A DNA stretch of 45,517 bases from Clostridiales bacterium. Its GTDB lineage: Bacteria > Bacillota > Clostridia > Christensenellales > Borkfalkiaceae. A program made the position numbers and the translations under genes. This document shows, in pieces, positions 33,702 to 40,889 of this stretch. Each line of letters starts with the position of its first letter. Position 1 is the first letter of the stretch. The DNA lies in the NCBI GenBank assembly GCA_015055835.1, contig SVHJ01000008.1:1-45517 (forward strand), given 5' to 3'. The notes beneath the pieces were generated by a model. The model saw only the letters and a program-made list of their open reading frames with translations, was not told the origin of the DNA and searched no databases.

Positions 33702-34809
33702 ATGTTAAAAAAGTTTTATAAAGTGGTAGCACTTATATTGATTACCTGTTTCACTTTCACTTTTTCAGCATGTGATGCTACGTCCTTTTATGCTTTTTTA
33801 GAAGAAACTTTTGGCATAGTAATTGAAACGGGAAAGCCACCTGCACCACCAGTCGTTCCTATTGAAACGGGTGAACTTTCAATTCACTTTATGGAATTAG
33901 GCAACGATTATGCGGGGGACTGTACGCTTATTGATATAGGCGACGTAGAAGTTTTAGTTGACGCAGGTTCAAGAACGAATTCTGCAGACACAATAGTGCC
34001 TTACATAAATAAGTATTGTACTGACGGTAAACTAGAATACGTTATAGCAACACACGCCCATCGTGATCATATTGCCGCATTTGTTGACGATAGCAACACA
34101 AAACATATTTTCAAGTTTTGTGTGTGAAACCATAATAGATTTTCCTTTAACAAATGCAACTACAAAGGTTTACCAAAACTACGTAGCCCTTCGTGATAAA
34201 GAAGTTCAAGAAGGTGCAAAACACTACACGGCATTAGAGTGTTATAATAACCAAAACGGCGCAACAAGAACAATTACTTTAGCAGAAAACGTGTATATAG
34301 AAATTTTATATAACACTTATTACGAAAATAAAACTTCTAACGAAAACAACTATTCAGTATGTTTTTTAATTAAGCAAGGTACAAATAACTATCTATTTAC
34401 AGGCGATCTTGAAGAAGAAGGGGAAGAATATTTGGTTAGGGATAACGACCTACCAAAATGCTTATTTTATAAAGCAGGTCATCACGGTAGTTATACTGCA
34501 TCACATAACGTTTTACTTGACGTTATAGAGCCGGAAATTTGCGTAGTATGTTGTTGCGCAGGTACTGACGAGTATTCTAAAGATAAAGATAGGCAATTCC
34601 CTTCACAAGACTTTATTACAAGAATAAGTAAACATACTGATAGAGTTTACGTGCCAAGCGTAGTTTCAGATAACAGTCAAGGATTTGAAAGTATGAACGG
34701 CGATATCGTAATAATTTCAAACGGACTAACGCATAGGGTGGTTTGTTCTAATAACGATACTATACTAAAAGAAACTGAATGGTTCAAACAAAATAGAGTT
34801 TGGGGATAA
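33702..34809 (+). pseudogene. MBL-fold hydrolase lipoprotein, frameshifted
   Basis: Two overlapping frames form one ComEC-like metallo-beta-lactamase-fold protein. The first (33702-34127) has a lipoprotein signal with lipobox FSAC (Cys24) and the metal motif THAHRDH. The second continues in the +1 frame, with FTGDLEEEGEE and AGHHGSYTASHNVLLD supplying the other ligands, and ends at 34809. Inserting one base in the TTTT run at 34108-34111 rejoins the frames, so one T appears to be missing. This is either a sequencing or assembly error or a recent inactivation. An AGGGGG Shine-Dalgarno is present. Homologues are exported hydrolases of unknown substrate. Confidence 0.85.
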
Positions 34810-34810
34810 A

Positions 34811-34843
34811 AAAAGAACTTATCAACCGATAAGTTCTTTTTTT
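34811..34843. terminator. terminator, copy 1 of a duplicated sequence
   Basis: A 13-bp stem (34811-34823 with 34828-34840), AACC loop and T run lie directly after the MBL gene stop. The A-rich left flank makes it usable from the opposite side too. It is identical over about 32 bases to 35506-35537. Confidence 0.9.
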
Positions 34844-34862
34844 ACGTTGTTATTTATAGTGG

Positions 34863-35177
34863 TTACAATAAACACGCATAACAAGAAGAAATTATAACAA
34901 GTAAAACAGCTATTCCTAATTCTATAAAAAAGGCTGTAAGCCAACCAGATAAAAATTCTTTTTGTTCATATCCATCATATTTAACCAAGCCTATAATAAG
35001 ACCGATTAGACCTAAAAATAGTCCACAAATAGTTCCTATTCTTTTTGCTCTCTTTGCTTCAAAACCATTATATCTCCTATATCCGGTTATTACGGGTTCT
35101 TGGTTAACATCATGTCCACAATACTTGCATTTTTGAACCCCGTCAGGATTAATTTTTCCACAATATTTACAAAACAT
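34863..35177 (-). CDS. zinc-ribbon membrane protein
   Basis: A 104-residue protein. The N-terminal zinc ribbon has Cys3, Cys6, Cys17 and Cys20 (CKYCGKINPDG and CKYCGHD). A basic stretch (RRYNG, AKRAKR) and two membrane segments (about 47-64 and 77-100) follow. No enzyme motif is seen. An AAAGGAG Shine-Dalgarno is present. It is divergent from an XRE regulator gene, and its promoter is overlapped by the inverted repeats that the regulator is likely to bind. Function unknown. Confidence 0.8.
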   Translation of the reverse strand: MFCKYCGKINPDGVQKCKYCGHDVNQEPVITGYRRYNGFEAKRAKRIGTICGLFLGLIGLIIGLVKYDGYEQKEFLSGWLTAFFIELGIAVLLVIISSCYACLL

Positions 35178-35203
35178 ATTAAATTTTCTCCTTTGTTTTT
35201 AAT

Positions 35204-35220
35204 TAGTCTTATTAAGACTA
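35204..35220. promoter_or_regulatory. operator copy 1, TAGTCTT-N3-AAGACTA
   Basis: A perfect 7-bp inverted repeat with a 3-base centre (ATT). It covers the predicted start point of the zinc-ribbon gene. It is the first of three such repeats between the divergent genes. Confidence 0.8.
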
Positions 35221-35224
35221 TTAC

Positions 35225-35253
35225 ATAATACAATATTAAAATAGTCTTGTCAA
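35225..35253 (-). promoter_or_regulatory. sigma-A promoter for the zinc-ribbon protein gene
   Basis: On the minus strand TTGACA (35253-35248), a 17-base spacer and TATTAT (35230-35225). The -35 box is inside operator copy 2, and the predicted start near 35218 is inside operator copy 1. Confidence 0.8.
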
Positions 35254-35258
35254 GACTT
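35242..35258. promoter_or_regulatory. operator copy 2, TAGTCTT-N3-AAGACTT
   Basis: Six of seven pairs match, with a GTC centre. It overlaps the -35 box of the minus-strand promoter and a possible -35 (TTGTCA, 35247-35252) of a plus-strand promoter. Confidence 0.8.
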
Positions 35259-35270
35259 TTTATTATATTA

Positions 35271-35287
35271 TAGTCTTAAAAAGACTA
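35271..35287. promoter_or_regulatory. operator copy 3, TAGTCTT-N3-AAGACTA
   Basis: A perfect inverted repeat with an AAA centre, ending 10 bases before the XRE start codon. It overlaps the -10 region (TATAAT at 35286-35291), so the regulator probably represses itself. Confidence 0.8.
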
Positions 35288-35297
35288 TAATTATATT

Positions 35298-35507
35298 ATG
35301 AAAAACAAATTTGCGCAAAGAATAAAAGAATTGAGAGTTGAAAACAAGTTAAATCAAGGAAAACTTGCTGAAATTTTAGGTGTAAAACAGTCTTGTGTCA
35401 GCAAGTGGGAGCGTGGAGAAACTTTACCTGATATTGAAATGTTAATTTCAATAGCAGAGGCGTTTTCTGTTTCAACTGATTATTTGTTAGGTGTAAAAGA
35501 ATATTAA
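35298..35507 (+). CDS. XRE-family transcriptional regulator (small)
   Basis: A 69-residue protein made up of a single HTH_3 domain: RIKELRVENKLNQGKLAEIL, then VKQSCVSKWERGETLPD and STDYLLGV. It has no effector domain. No Shine-Dalgarno is visible, and a TATAAT box ends six bases before the ATG, so the message may be leaderless. Three inverted repeats in the divergent promoter region are its likely binding sites. It forms a self-contained cassette with the zinc-ribbon protein. Confidence 0.92.
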   Translation: MKNKFAQRIKELRVENKLNQGKLAEILGVKQSCVSKWERGETLPDIEMLISIAEAFSVSTDYLLGVKEY

Positions 35508-35537
35508 AAAAGAACTTATCAACCGATAAGTTCTTTT
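35508..35537. terminator. bidirectional terminator, copy 2 of a duplicated sequence
   Basis: A 13-bp stem (35508-35520 with 35525-35537) with an AACC loop, immediately after the XRE stop. Its A run serves as the U run for the convergent transporter genes. The sequence is the same as at 34811-34840. Confidence 0.9.
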
Positions 35538-35550
35538 AGTTTTAAATTGT

Positions 35551-36135
35551 TTAGAAAAATATTATTCCAAGGACTGCAGAAAGTATAATCAAAAGTATAG
35601 GGGAAAACCTTTTCTTCAAGAGCTTTTCCACAAGAATTTTTACTACAATAATTATTCCTGCAATTATTAAAGGAAGATAGTTAAAGGTAAGTTTACCACT
35701 AGCAGTAGGGAATAACACGTTAAATGCAATAGAAATTCCCGTTGCTAAAATTAGCCCAACAATAATAGCAAGCATTGCGTTTAACGCACCTTGAACGTAC
35801 TTATTATTAATAATTTTTTTAAGTAGTGTTGCAATTAAAAGGATAATTATAAAAGATGGTAGCATAACGGCAAAAGTAGCAACTAAAGCCCCTAAAATGC
35901 CACCAAAAACCCCTAATTCAGCCCTACCAACCTGATTGCCAACAAAGGTTGCAAGGTTAATAATAAACGGGCCAGGGGTTGATTCGCTAATACCGATAAA
36001 ATCAAGAATTGCGCTTTCAGTAATCCAAGCGTGGGCTAACACTTCTTGCTTTACCATAGGTATCATAGCGTAGCCACCACCAAAAGAGAAAAGGCTTGTC
36101 TTAAAAAACGACCAGAAAAGTTTTAGGAAAGTCAT
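35551..36135 (-). CDS. chrA2: chromate transporter family protein, half-size subunit 2
   Basis: A 194-residue CHR-family membrane protein with the motif SFGGGYAMIPMVKQEV near the N-terminus and the STPGPFIINLATFVG signature. About six membrane segments are expected. Full-length ChrA has two such halves fused; here they are separate genes that overlap by four bases, so a heteromeric transporter is likely. Chromate export is the family name only. The natural substrate in anaerobic gut bacteria is not known. Confidence 0.88.
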   Translation of the reverse strand: MTFLKLFWSFFKTSLFSFGGGYAMIPMVKQEVLAHAWITESAILDFIGISESTPGPFIINLATFVGNQVGRAELGVFGGILGALVATFAVMLPSFIIILLIATLLKKIINNKYVQGALNAMLAIIVGLILATGISIAFNVLFPTASGKLTFNYLPLIIAGIIIVVKILVEKLLKKRFSPILLIILSAVLGIIFF

Positions 36136-36725
36136 TTGTTTTCCTCCTTTTCTTTAACTTTTTTAGCCGTAGTAATTGCAGTAGTAATAATGCCAATAAC
36201 CGCGCCAAAAATTATAAAATAAATGGTAGAAATATTAAGGGAAAAATAATCAACTAATAACGTTCCAACTAAAGATAAAATAATCAATATATATATAACG
36301 GGTGTTTTTTTAGTCTTTTTAAGCATCTTAATACCAGCAAGTATAATAAGAATGCCAACACCAACAGAAATACCCTTAAAAGCACTATCAACAATAGTCA
36401 AACTTCTAAATTCGTTATAGAAGAAAGAAATTATTAAAATAATTATAGTAGGTGGTGTCATAACGGCAAGCGTACCAACTAAAGCACCCCAAAAACCAAG
36501 TAGTTTATAGCCTACAAAGGTAGAAGTGTTAAGTGCAATAGGTCCTGGCGTTGACTCTGCAATAACTATAATTTGATTAAGTTCATCTTCATTAATCCAT
36601 TTTTTCTTTTCAACAAGTTCTGCTTGGAACATGGATACCATTGCGTATCCACCACCAAAAGTGAACAAGCTTATCTTAAAAAAAGTCCAAAAAAGGATTA
36701 AAAAGTTCTTAAAAGTCTTTTTCAT
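36132..36725 (-). CDS. chrA1: chromate transporter family protein, half-size subunit 1
   Basis: The partner half, with FTFGGGYAMVSMFQAELV and ESTPGPIALNTSTFVGY. I chose the ATG at 36725 (MKKTFKNF) over the in-frame ATG at 36731 because an extended -10 box, TGT-TAAAAT, ends at 36732. That places the transcription start at 36725 exactly. No Shine-Dalgarno precedes either ATG, so the message is probably leaderless. The protein has 197 residues with this start. It overlaps the downstream half by four bases. Confidence 0.85.
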   Translation of the reverse strand: MKKTFKNFLILFWTFFKISLFTFGGGYAMVSMFQAELVEKKKWINEDELNQIIVIAESTPGPIALNTSTFVGYKLLGFWGALVGTLAVMTPPTIIILIISFFYNEFRSLTIVDSAFKGISVGVGILIILAGIKMLKKTKKTPVIYILIILSLVGTLLVDYFSLNISTIYFIIFGAVIGIITTAITTAKKVKEKEENK

Positions 36726-36731
36726 AACCAT

Positions 36732-36760
36732 ATTTTAACACGAAAAAAAGTAATTAGCAA
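36732..36760 (-). promoter_or_regulatory. promoter for the split chromate transporter genes
   Basis: On the minus strand TTGCTA, a 17-base spacer ending TGT, and TAAAAT (36737-36732), then six bases before the ATG at 36725. Confidence 0.65.
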
Positions 36761-36772
36761 ATAATTTATAAC

Positions 36773-36800
36773 AAAAAAGGGAAGTTAAGCACTTCCCTTT
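36773..36800 (-). terminator. terminator of the paaK-ior-ACT operon
   Basis: A 10-bp stem (36776-36785 with 36791-36800) is followed on the minus strand by a T run. It lies 15 bases after the stop of the ACT gene. Confidence 0.85.
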
Positions 36801-36814
36801 ATGTTTTAAGTCAA

Positions 36815-37240
36815 CTATTTAATTGAAACACCTGTTTCGATAATTTTTAAGTGTTTTTCCTTACAAATTTCAATAGTTTCATCAATATTAGCAACCTTAA
36901 ACAAAATCATAGCCTTACCGTCTTTTTTAACAAAAGAGTAAAGGTATTCAATATTGATACCTGCGTTATCCATAGTATAAAGAACGTCAGCAAGTCCACC
37001 AGGTTTATCTTCAACTTCAATACCTAATAGGTCGGTAGAAGAAACGGTAAAACCAGCATCTTTTAGCACCTTAATAGCCTTGTCGTTATCGTCAGTAATT
37101 GCTCTTAAAATACCAAAATCAGTAGTGTCGGCAATAGACATAGTAATAAGGTTAATACCAGCATTAGAAAGCGCTCTACAAAAATCACTTATTCTACCTT
37201 GTTTATTTTCTAAAAAAACTGCAACTTGATTTACTAACAT
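36815..37240 (-). CDS. tandem ACT-domain protein
   Basis: A 141-residue protein made of two ACT domains (about 1-68 and 70-141). The first begins MLVNQVAVFLENKQGRISDF and the second has GIEVEDKPGGLADVLYTM; both are the usual amino-acid-binding fold. It has no catalytic domain. It is the last gene of an operon for aryl-CoA ligases and indolepyruvate oxidoreductase, where tandem ACT proteins are common. It probably senses an aromatic or branched amino acid and regulates one of the enzymes. That ligand is inferred. Confidence 0.9.
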   Translation of the reverse strand: MLVNQVAVFLENKQGRISDFCRALSNAGINLITMSIADTTDFGILRAITDDNDKAIKVLKDAGFTVSSTDLLGIEVEDKPGGLADVLYTMDNAGINIEYLYSFVKKDGKAMILFKVANIDETIEICKEKHLKIIETGVSIK

Positions 37241-37263
37241 AAATATTTCCTCCTTATATATGA

Positions 37264-38565
37264 TTATTTAACAAATCTTTTATCGGTAATTCTTTTTGCT
37301 TTACCTTCGCTTCTTTCAATTGAATGAGGTGAAACAAGGGTAATTTTTGCAGAAACACTGATAGCAGAAGCCATATCTTGAGCAAGTTTATTTTTAAAGT
37401 TTTCAATAGCCTTAACTTCATCACTAAATAGTGCTTCACTCATTTCAACTTGAATTTCTAAAACATCAAGGTTGTTTACTCTATCAACAACGATGTGGTA
37501 GTGAGGGGAAGCAAGTGGGTTAGAAAGTAATACTGACTCAATTTGAGAAGGGAATACGTTAACCCCACGAATAATAAGCATATCGTCACTTCTTGCAAAT
37601 ACTTTGTTCATTTTAATAGAAGTTCTACCACAAGCACAAGGGGTATCGTTTAACGAACATAAGTCCCTTGTTCTATAACGAATTAGTGGAATACCTTCTT
37701 TTGTTAAAGTTGTAAAGACTAATTCGCCTTCTTCACCGATAGGTAATGGTTCAAGCGTATCCGTACTAATAATTTCAGGGAAGAAGTAGTCGTCTTGAAT
37801 ATGCATACCAGTTTGCTCACTACATTCACAAGCAACACCAGGACCACAAATTTCAGAAAGACCGTAAATATCGATAGCCTTAATGTTTAAGCGATTTTCA
37901 ATAGTCTTTCTCATTTCTTCCGTCCAAGCCTCAGCACCAAAAATGCCTGCTTTTAGGTTAAAATCTTTTAAAGAGTATCCTTCTTTTTCCATTTCTTCTG
38001 CTAAAAAGATAGCATAAGAAGGGGTACAACAAAGAATATCGGCTTCAAAATCTTTCATAAGCATAAGTTGTCTTTTAGTATTACCTGAAGAAACTGGAAC
38101 AACAGTTGCACCTAATTTTTCAGTACCGTAGTGCATACCAAGTCCACCTGTAAATAAACCGTAACCATAAGCAACGTGAACGGTAGAATCAGGTGTTGCA
38201 CCTGCCATAACTAATGCTCTTGCATCACATTCAGCCCACGTATCAAGGTCGTTTTTAGTATAACCAACAACCGTTAACTTACCAGTAGTTGCGCTTGATG
38301 CGTGAAGTCTAACGATATCTCTTTTAGGTACTGCAAACATACCAAAAGGATAACTATCTCTTAAATCTTGCTTAACTGTATAAGGCAATTTATAAATATC
38401 CTTAATACTTTTAATATCAGATGGTTTTAATTTAATAGCATCCATCTTTGCCCTATACATTTTAACGTTATCGTAAACTCTTTTAACAACGTTAATAAGT
38501 CTTTCACTTTGTAAAGCTTCTTTTTCAGAACGGCTCATACATTCTATTTCTTTATTGAAATACAT
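37264..38565 (-). CDS. paaK: phenylacetate-CoA ligase family protein, copy 1
   Basis: A 433-residue AMP-forming aryl-CoA ligase of the PaaK type. It has the IYGLSEICGPGVACEC motif, the GRSDDML-like segment ARSDDMLIIRGVNVFPSQIE, and the terminal SIERSEGKAKRITDKR region with the catalytic Lys. Its P-loop reads SSATTGKLTV, while the second copy in this operon has SSGTSGKPTV. The changed Gly and Pro could alter activity or acid preference. It lies after iorB. The substrate is probably phenylacetate, indoleacetate or a related acid. Confidence 0.9.
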   Translation of the reverse strand: MYFNKEIECMSRSEKEALQSERLINVVKRVYDNVKMYRAKMDAIKLKPSDIKSIKDIYKLPYTVKQDLRDSYPFGMFAVPKRDIVRLHASSATTGKLTVVGYTKNDLDTWAECDARALVMAGATPDSTVHVAYGYGLFTGGLGMHYGTEKLGATVVPVSSGNTKRQLMLMKDFEADILCCTPSYAIFLAEEMEKEGYSLKDFNLKAGIFGAEAWTEEMRKTIENRLNIKAIDIYGLSEICGPGVACECSEQTGMHIQDDYFFPEIISTDTLEPLPIGEEGELVFTTLTKEGIPLIRYRTRDLCSLNDTPCACGRTSIKMNKVFARSDDMLIIRGVNVFPSQIESVLLSNPLASPHYHIVVDRVNNLDVLEIQVEMSEALFSDEVKAIENFKNKLAQDMASAISVSAKITLVSPHSIERSEGKAKRITDKRFVK

Positions 38566-38587
38566 TTTTTTAACCTCTTCCTTAAAT

Positions 38588-39151
38588 TTAAGCGTCGTAA
38601 CCTAACTTTAATGCTAGTTTATTTAATTCTACGAATTTAGAAGGAACTGAAAGTTCAATAGCCTTAATCATAGTATCAAAATCAAAATTCATTTTTTTAG
38701 CAAGTGCGCCAATCATAACAACGTTAACGGCTTTACTGCTACCTGCCTTTTTAGCAAGTTCAAGTGCGTTAATAAAGAATAAGTTTTTAGAAACGCTTTC
38801 TAAACTTTCTTTTATACCGTCAGGGTATTTAACCTTACCCGTAATAACAGGCATAGGGTAAATTTCTTCATCGTTAACAAGAATAATACCATCTTTCTTT
38901 AAAAAGTTAACTGCACGGAGTGCTTCTAACTTTTCAAAAGATAAAATAATATCTGCGCTACCTTCCCAAATAATAGGGGAGAAGACCTTTTCACCAAATC
39001 TAACGTGCGTAACAACGCTACCACCACGTTGAGCCATACCGTGAACTTCAGAAAGTTTGCAGTCAAACCCTTTTAGTTCAGCATATTTACCTAAAACTCT
39101 ACTTGTAAGGAGAGTACCTTGACCACCAACACCAACAATTAAAATATTCAT
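38588..39151 (-). CDS. iorB: indolepyruvate:ferredoxin oxidoreductase beta subunit
   Basis: The gamma-type domain subunit, 187 residues with the ATG at 39151. This start is chosen because GGAG lies eight bases upstream; a TTG six bases earlier is in frame but less likely. It has MNILIVGVGGQGTLLTSR and the SEVHGMAQRGGSVVTHVRFG motif. Together with IorA it forms the enzyme that interconverts aryl pyruvates and aryl-acetyl-CoA with ferredoxin. Confidence 0.93.
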   Translation of the reverse strand: MNILIVGVGGQGTLLTSRVLGKYAELKGFDCKLSEVHGMAQRGGSVVTHVRFGEKVFSPIIWEGSADIILSFEKLEALRAVNFLKKDGIILVNDEEIYPMPVITGKVKYPDGIKESLESVSKNLFFINALELAKKAGSSKAVNVVMIGALAKKMNFDFDTMIKAIELSVPSKFVELNKLALKLGYDA

Positions 39152-39163
39152 AATCAAATCTCC

Positions 39164-40876
39164 TTAATTTTCCTTAAATTTAATTGCGCCAAAAGGACAA
39201 ACGTCCATACATAACTTACAACCAACGCAAAGTGTTTTATCAATTTTAACCTTGCCGTTATCGTTAACGAGTGCAGGACAACCAAGTTTTAAACACTTTA
39301 AGCAACCCTTACAACCATCAATTTCACAAACAGGCTTACTGCCTTTCTTTAATAGTTCACAAGGTCTTTTTGCGATAATAACTGAAGGAACTTCAGACTT
39401 TAAGTGGTCCTTAATAACCTTTTCAACGTTAGTTAAGTCATAACAGTCAACAACGTCAAGTTTTTCTATACCACAAGCCTTAACTAAATTGATTAAATCA
39501 AGTTTAGGAGCAGGAGTACCTTTAATAGTTTTACCAGTAGCAGGGTGTTCTTGGTGACCAGTCATACCAGTAGTACTGTTATCTAAAATAATTAAAGTAG
39601 TAGCGCTTTGGTTATAAACTGCGTTAATTAAACCGGTTATACCACTATGGATAAAGGTTGAGTCGCCAATAACTGCAACAACGTTTTGAGCCTTTTCACC
39701 TAAAACCTTCTTAAACCCGTGTGACATACCAACACTTGCGCCCATACAAAGTACGGTATCAACTGAAGAAAGTGGTGCTTGTGCGCCTAAGGTATAACAA
39801 CCGATATCTGCAGTAACAACGCATTTTAACTTGTTTAAGATGTAGTAAACCCCTCTATGTGGACAACCTGCACACATAACTGGCGGTCTTACAGGGGAAG
39901 GGATAGGTGCGTTAATGCTTTCGCCCTTTAATTTTTCTAAAATAGTAGCAACGGTAATTTCGCCTTGAAGTGAGAAGATGTTTTTACCTTCACAAGGTAT
40001 GCCGTTTGCTTTTAATTGATTTTCAAAGAAAGGTTCAAGTTCTTCAATAACGATAAGTCTTTTAACCTTTTTGCTAAACGCTTTGATAGATTCAATAGGC
40101 ATAGGGTAAACCATACCGATTTTAAAGATTGATGCGTTAGGTAATGCTTCTTCAACGTATTGATAAACAGCACCTGAACAAACAATACCAAGTTCATCAC
40201 CCTTGATAATTTCTTTATTGATATCAAAACTTTCACAGTCTTTCTTTAATCTATTTTCTCTATCTTCAACAACCACGTGGCGTAGTTTAGCAGAAGAAGG
40301 CATCATAGTATATTTAGTTACGTCTTTAACGTATTCTTTAACAGGAACTTCTTCTCTATCAAGTAATTCAACAAAACTTTGAGAGTGAGCAATTCTTGTA
40401 GTTATACGAAGAAGAACAGGAGTATCATACTTTTCAGAAATTTCATAAGCAAGTTTAGTAAAATCTTTTGCTTCTTGGCTATCTGCAGGTTCTAACATAG
40501 GAATATGTGAACTTCTTGCATAAAATCTTGAGTCTTGTTCGTTTTGTGAAGAGTGCATACCAGGGTCGTCTGCAACACAAATTACTAAACCACCGTTAAT
40601 ACCAGTATAAGCAGCAGTAAAAAGTGGGTCTGCGGCAACGTTTAAGCCAACGTGTTTCATACAAGCCATACTTCTAGCACCTGCAACTGCAGCACCGTAA
40701 CTAGTTTCTAAAGCAACCTTTTCATTAGGTGCCCATTCTGAATAAATTTCATCATATTTAGCAATATTTTCCGTGATTTCCGTACTTGGTGTTCCTGGAT
40801 AAGAAGAAACAAAACGAACACCTGCTTCAAAGGCGCCACGGGCGATTGCTTCATTAGTTAATAATAATTTTTTCAT
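39164..40876 (-). CDS. iorA: indolepyruvate:ferredoxin oxidoreductase alpha subunit
   Basis: A 570-residue subunit that fuses the pyrimidine-binding domain (GVRFVSSYPGTPSTEI), the TPP-binding domain (GDSTFIHSGITGLINA and LDNSTTGMTGHQEHP) and a C-terminal ferredoxin domain. The ferredoxin part has clusters CKGCLKCLKLGCP and CVGCKLCMDVCP. The length is normal, though many IorA proteins reach about 590-630. Substrates in characterised enzymes are indolepyruvate, phenylpyruvate and hydroxyphenylpyruvate. It is flanked by PaaK genes on both sides. Confidence 0.94.
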   Translation of the reverse strand: MKKLLLTNEAIARGAFEAGVRFVSSYPGTPSTEITENIAKYDEIYSEWAPNEKVALETSYGAAVAGARSMACMKHVGLNVAADPLFTAAYTGINGGLVICVADDPGMHSSQNEQDSRFYARSSHIPMLEPADSQEAKDFTKLAYEISEKYDTPVLLRITTRIAHSQSFVELLDREEVPVKEYVKDVTKYTMMPSSAKLRHVVVEDRENRLKKDCESFDINKEIIKGDELGIVCSGAVYQYVEEALPNASIFKIGMVYPMPIESIKAFSKKVKRLIVIEELEPFFENQLKANGIPCEGKNIFSLQGEITVATILEKLKGESINAPIPSPVRPPVMCAGCPHRGVYYILNKLKCVVTADIGCYTLGAQAPLSSVDTVLCMGASVGMSHGFKKVLGEKAQNVVAVIGDSTFIHSGITGLINAVYNQSATTLIILDNSTTGMTGHQEHPATGKTIKGTPAPKLDLINLVKACGIEKLDVVDCYDLTNVEKVIKDHLKSEVPSVIIAKRPCELLKKGSKPVCEIDGCKGCLKCLKLGCPALVNDNGKVKIDKTLCVGCKLCMDVCPFGAIKFKEN

Positions 40877-40889
40877 ATATATCCTCTAC

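Noticed and set aside
34100..34130. Programmed ribosomal frameshift in the MBL gene
   Set aside because: The T run is only four bases and there is no clear slippery heptamer, internal Shine-Dalgarno or downstream structure. A missing T is simpler.
34063..34809. A separate second gene starting at 34063
   Set aside because: Its first residues are out-of-frame reading of the upstream coding sequence, and the metal motifs of one MBL fold are shared between both frames. A single frameshifted gene explains it better.
34863..35507. Toxin-antitoxin pair made of the zinc-ribbon protein and XRE regulator
   Set aside because: The genes are divergent and the zinc-ribbon protein has no toxin motif. The operators support regulation, but nothing points to toxicity.
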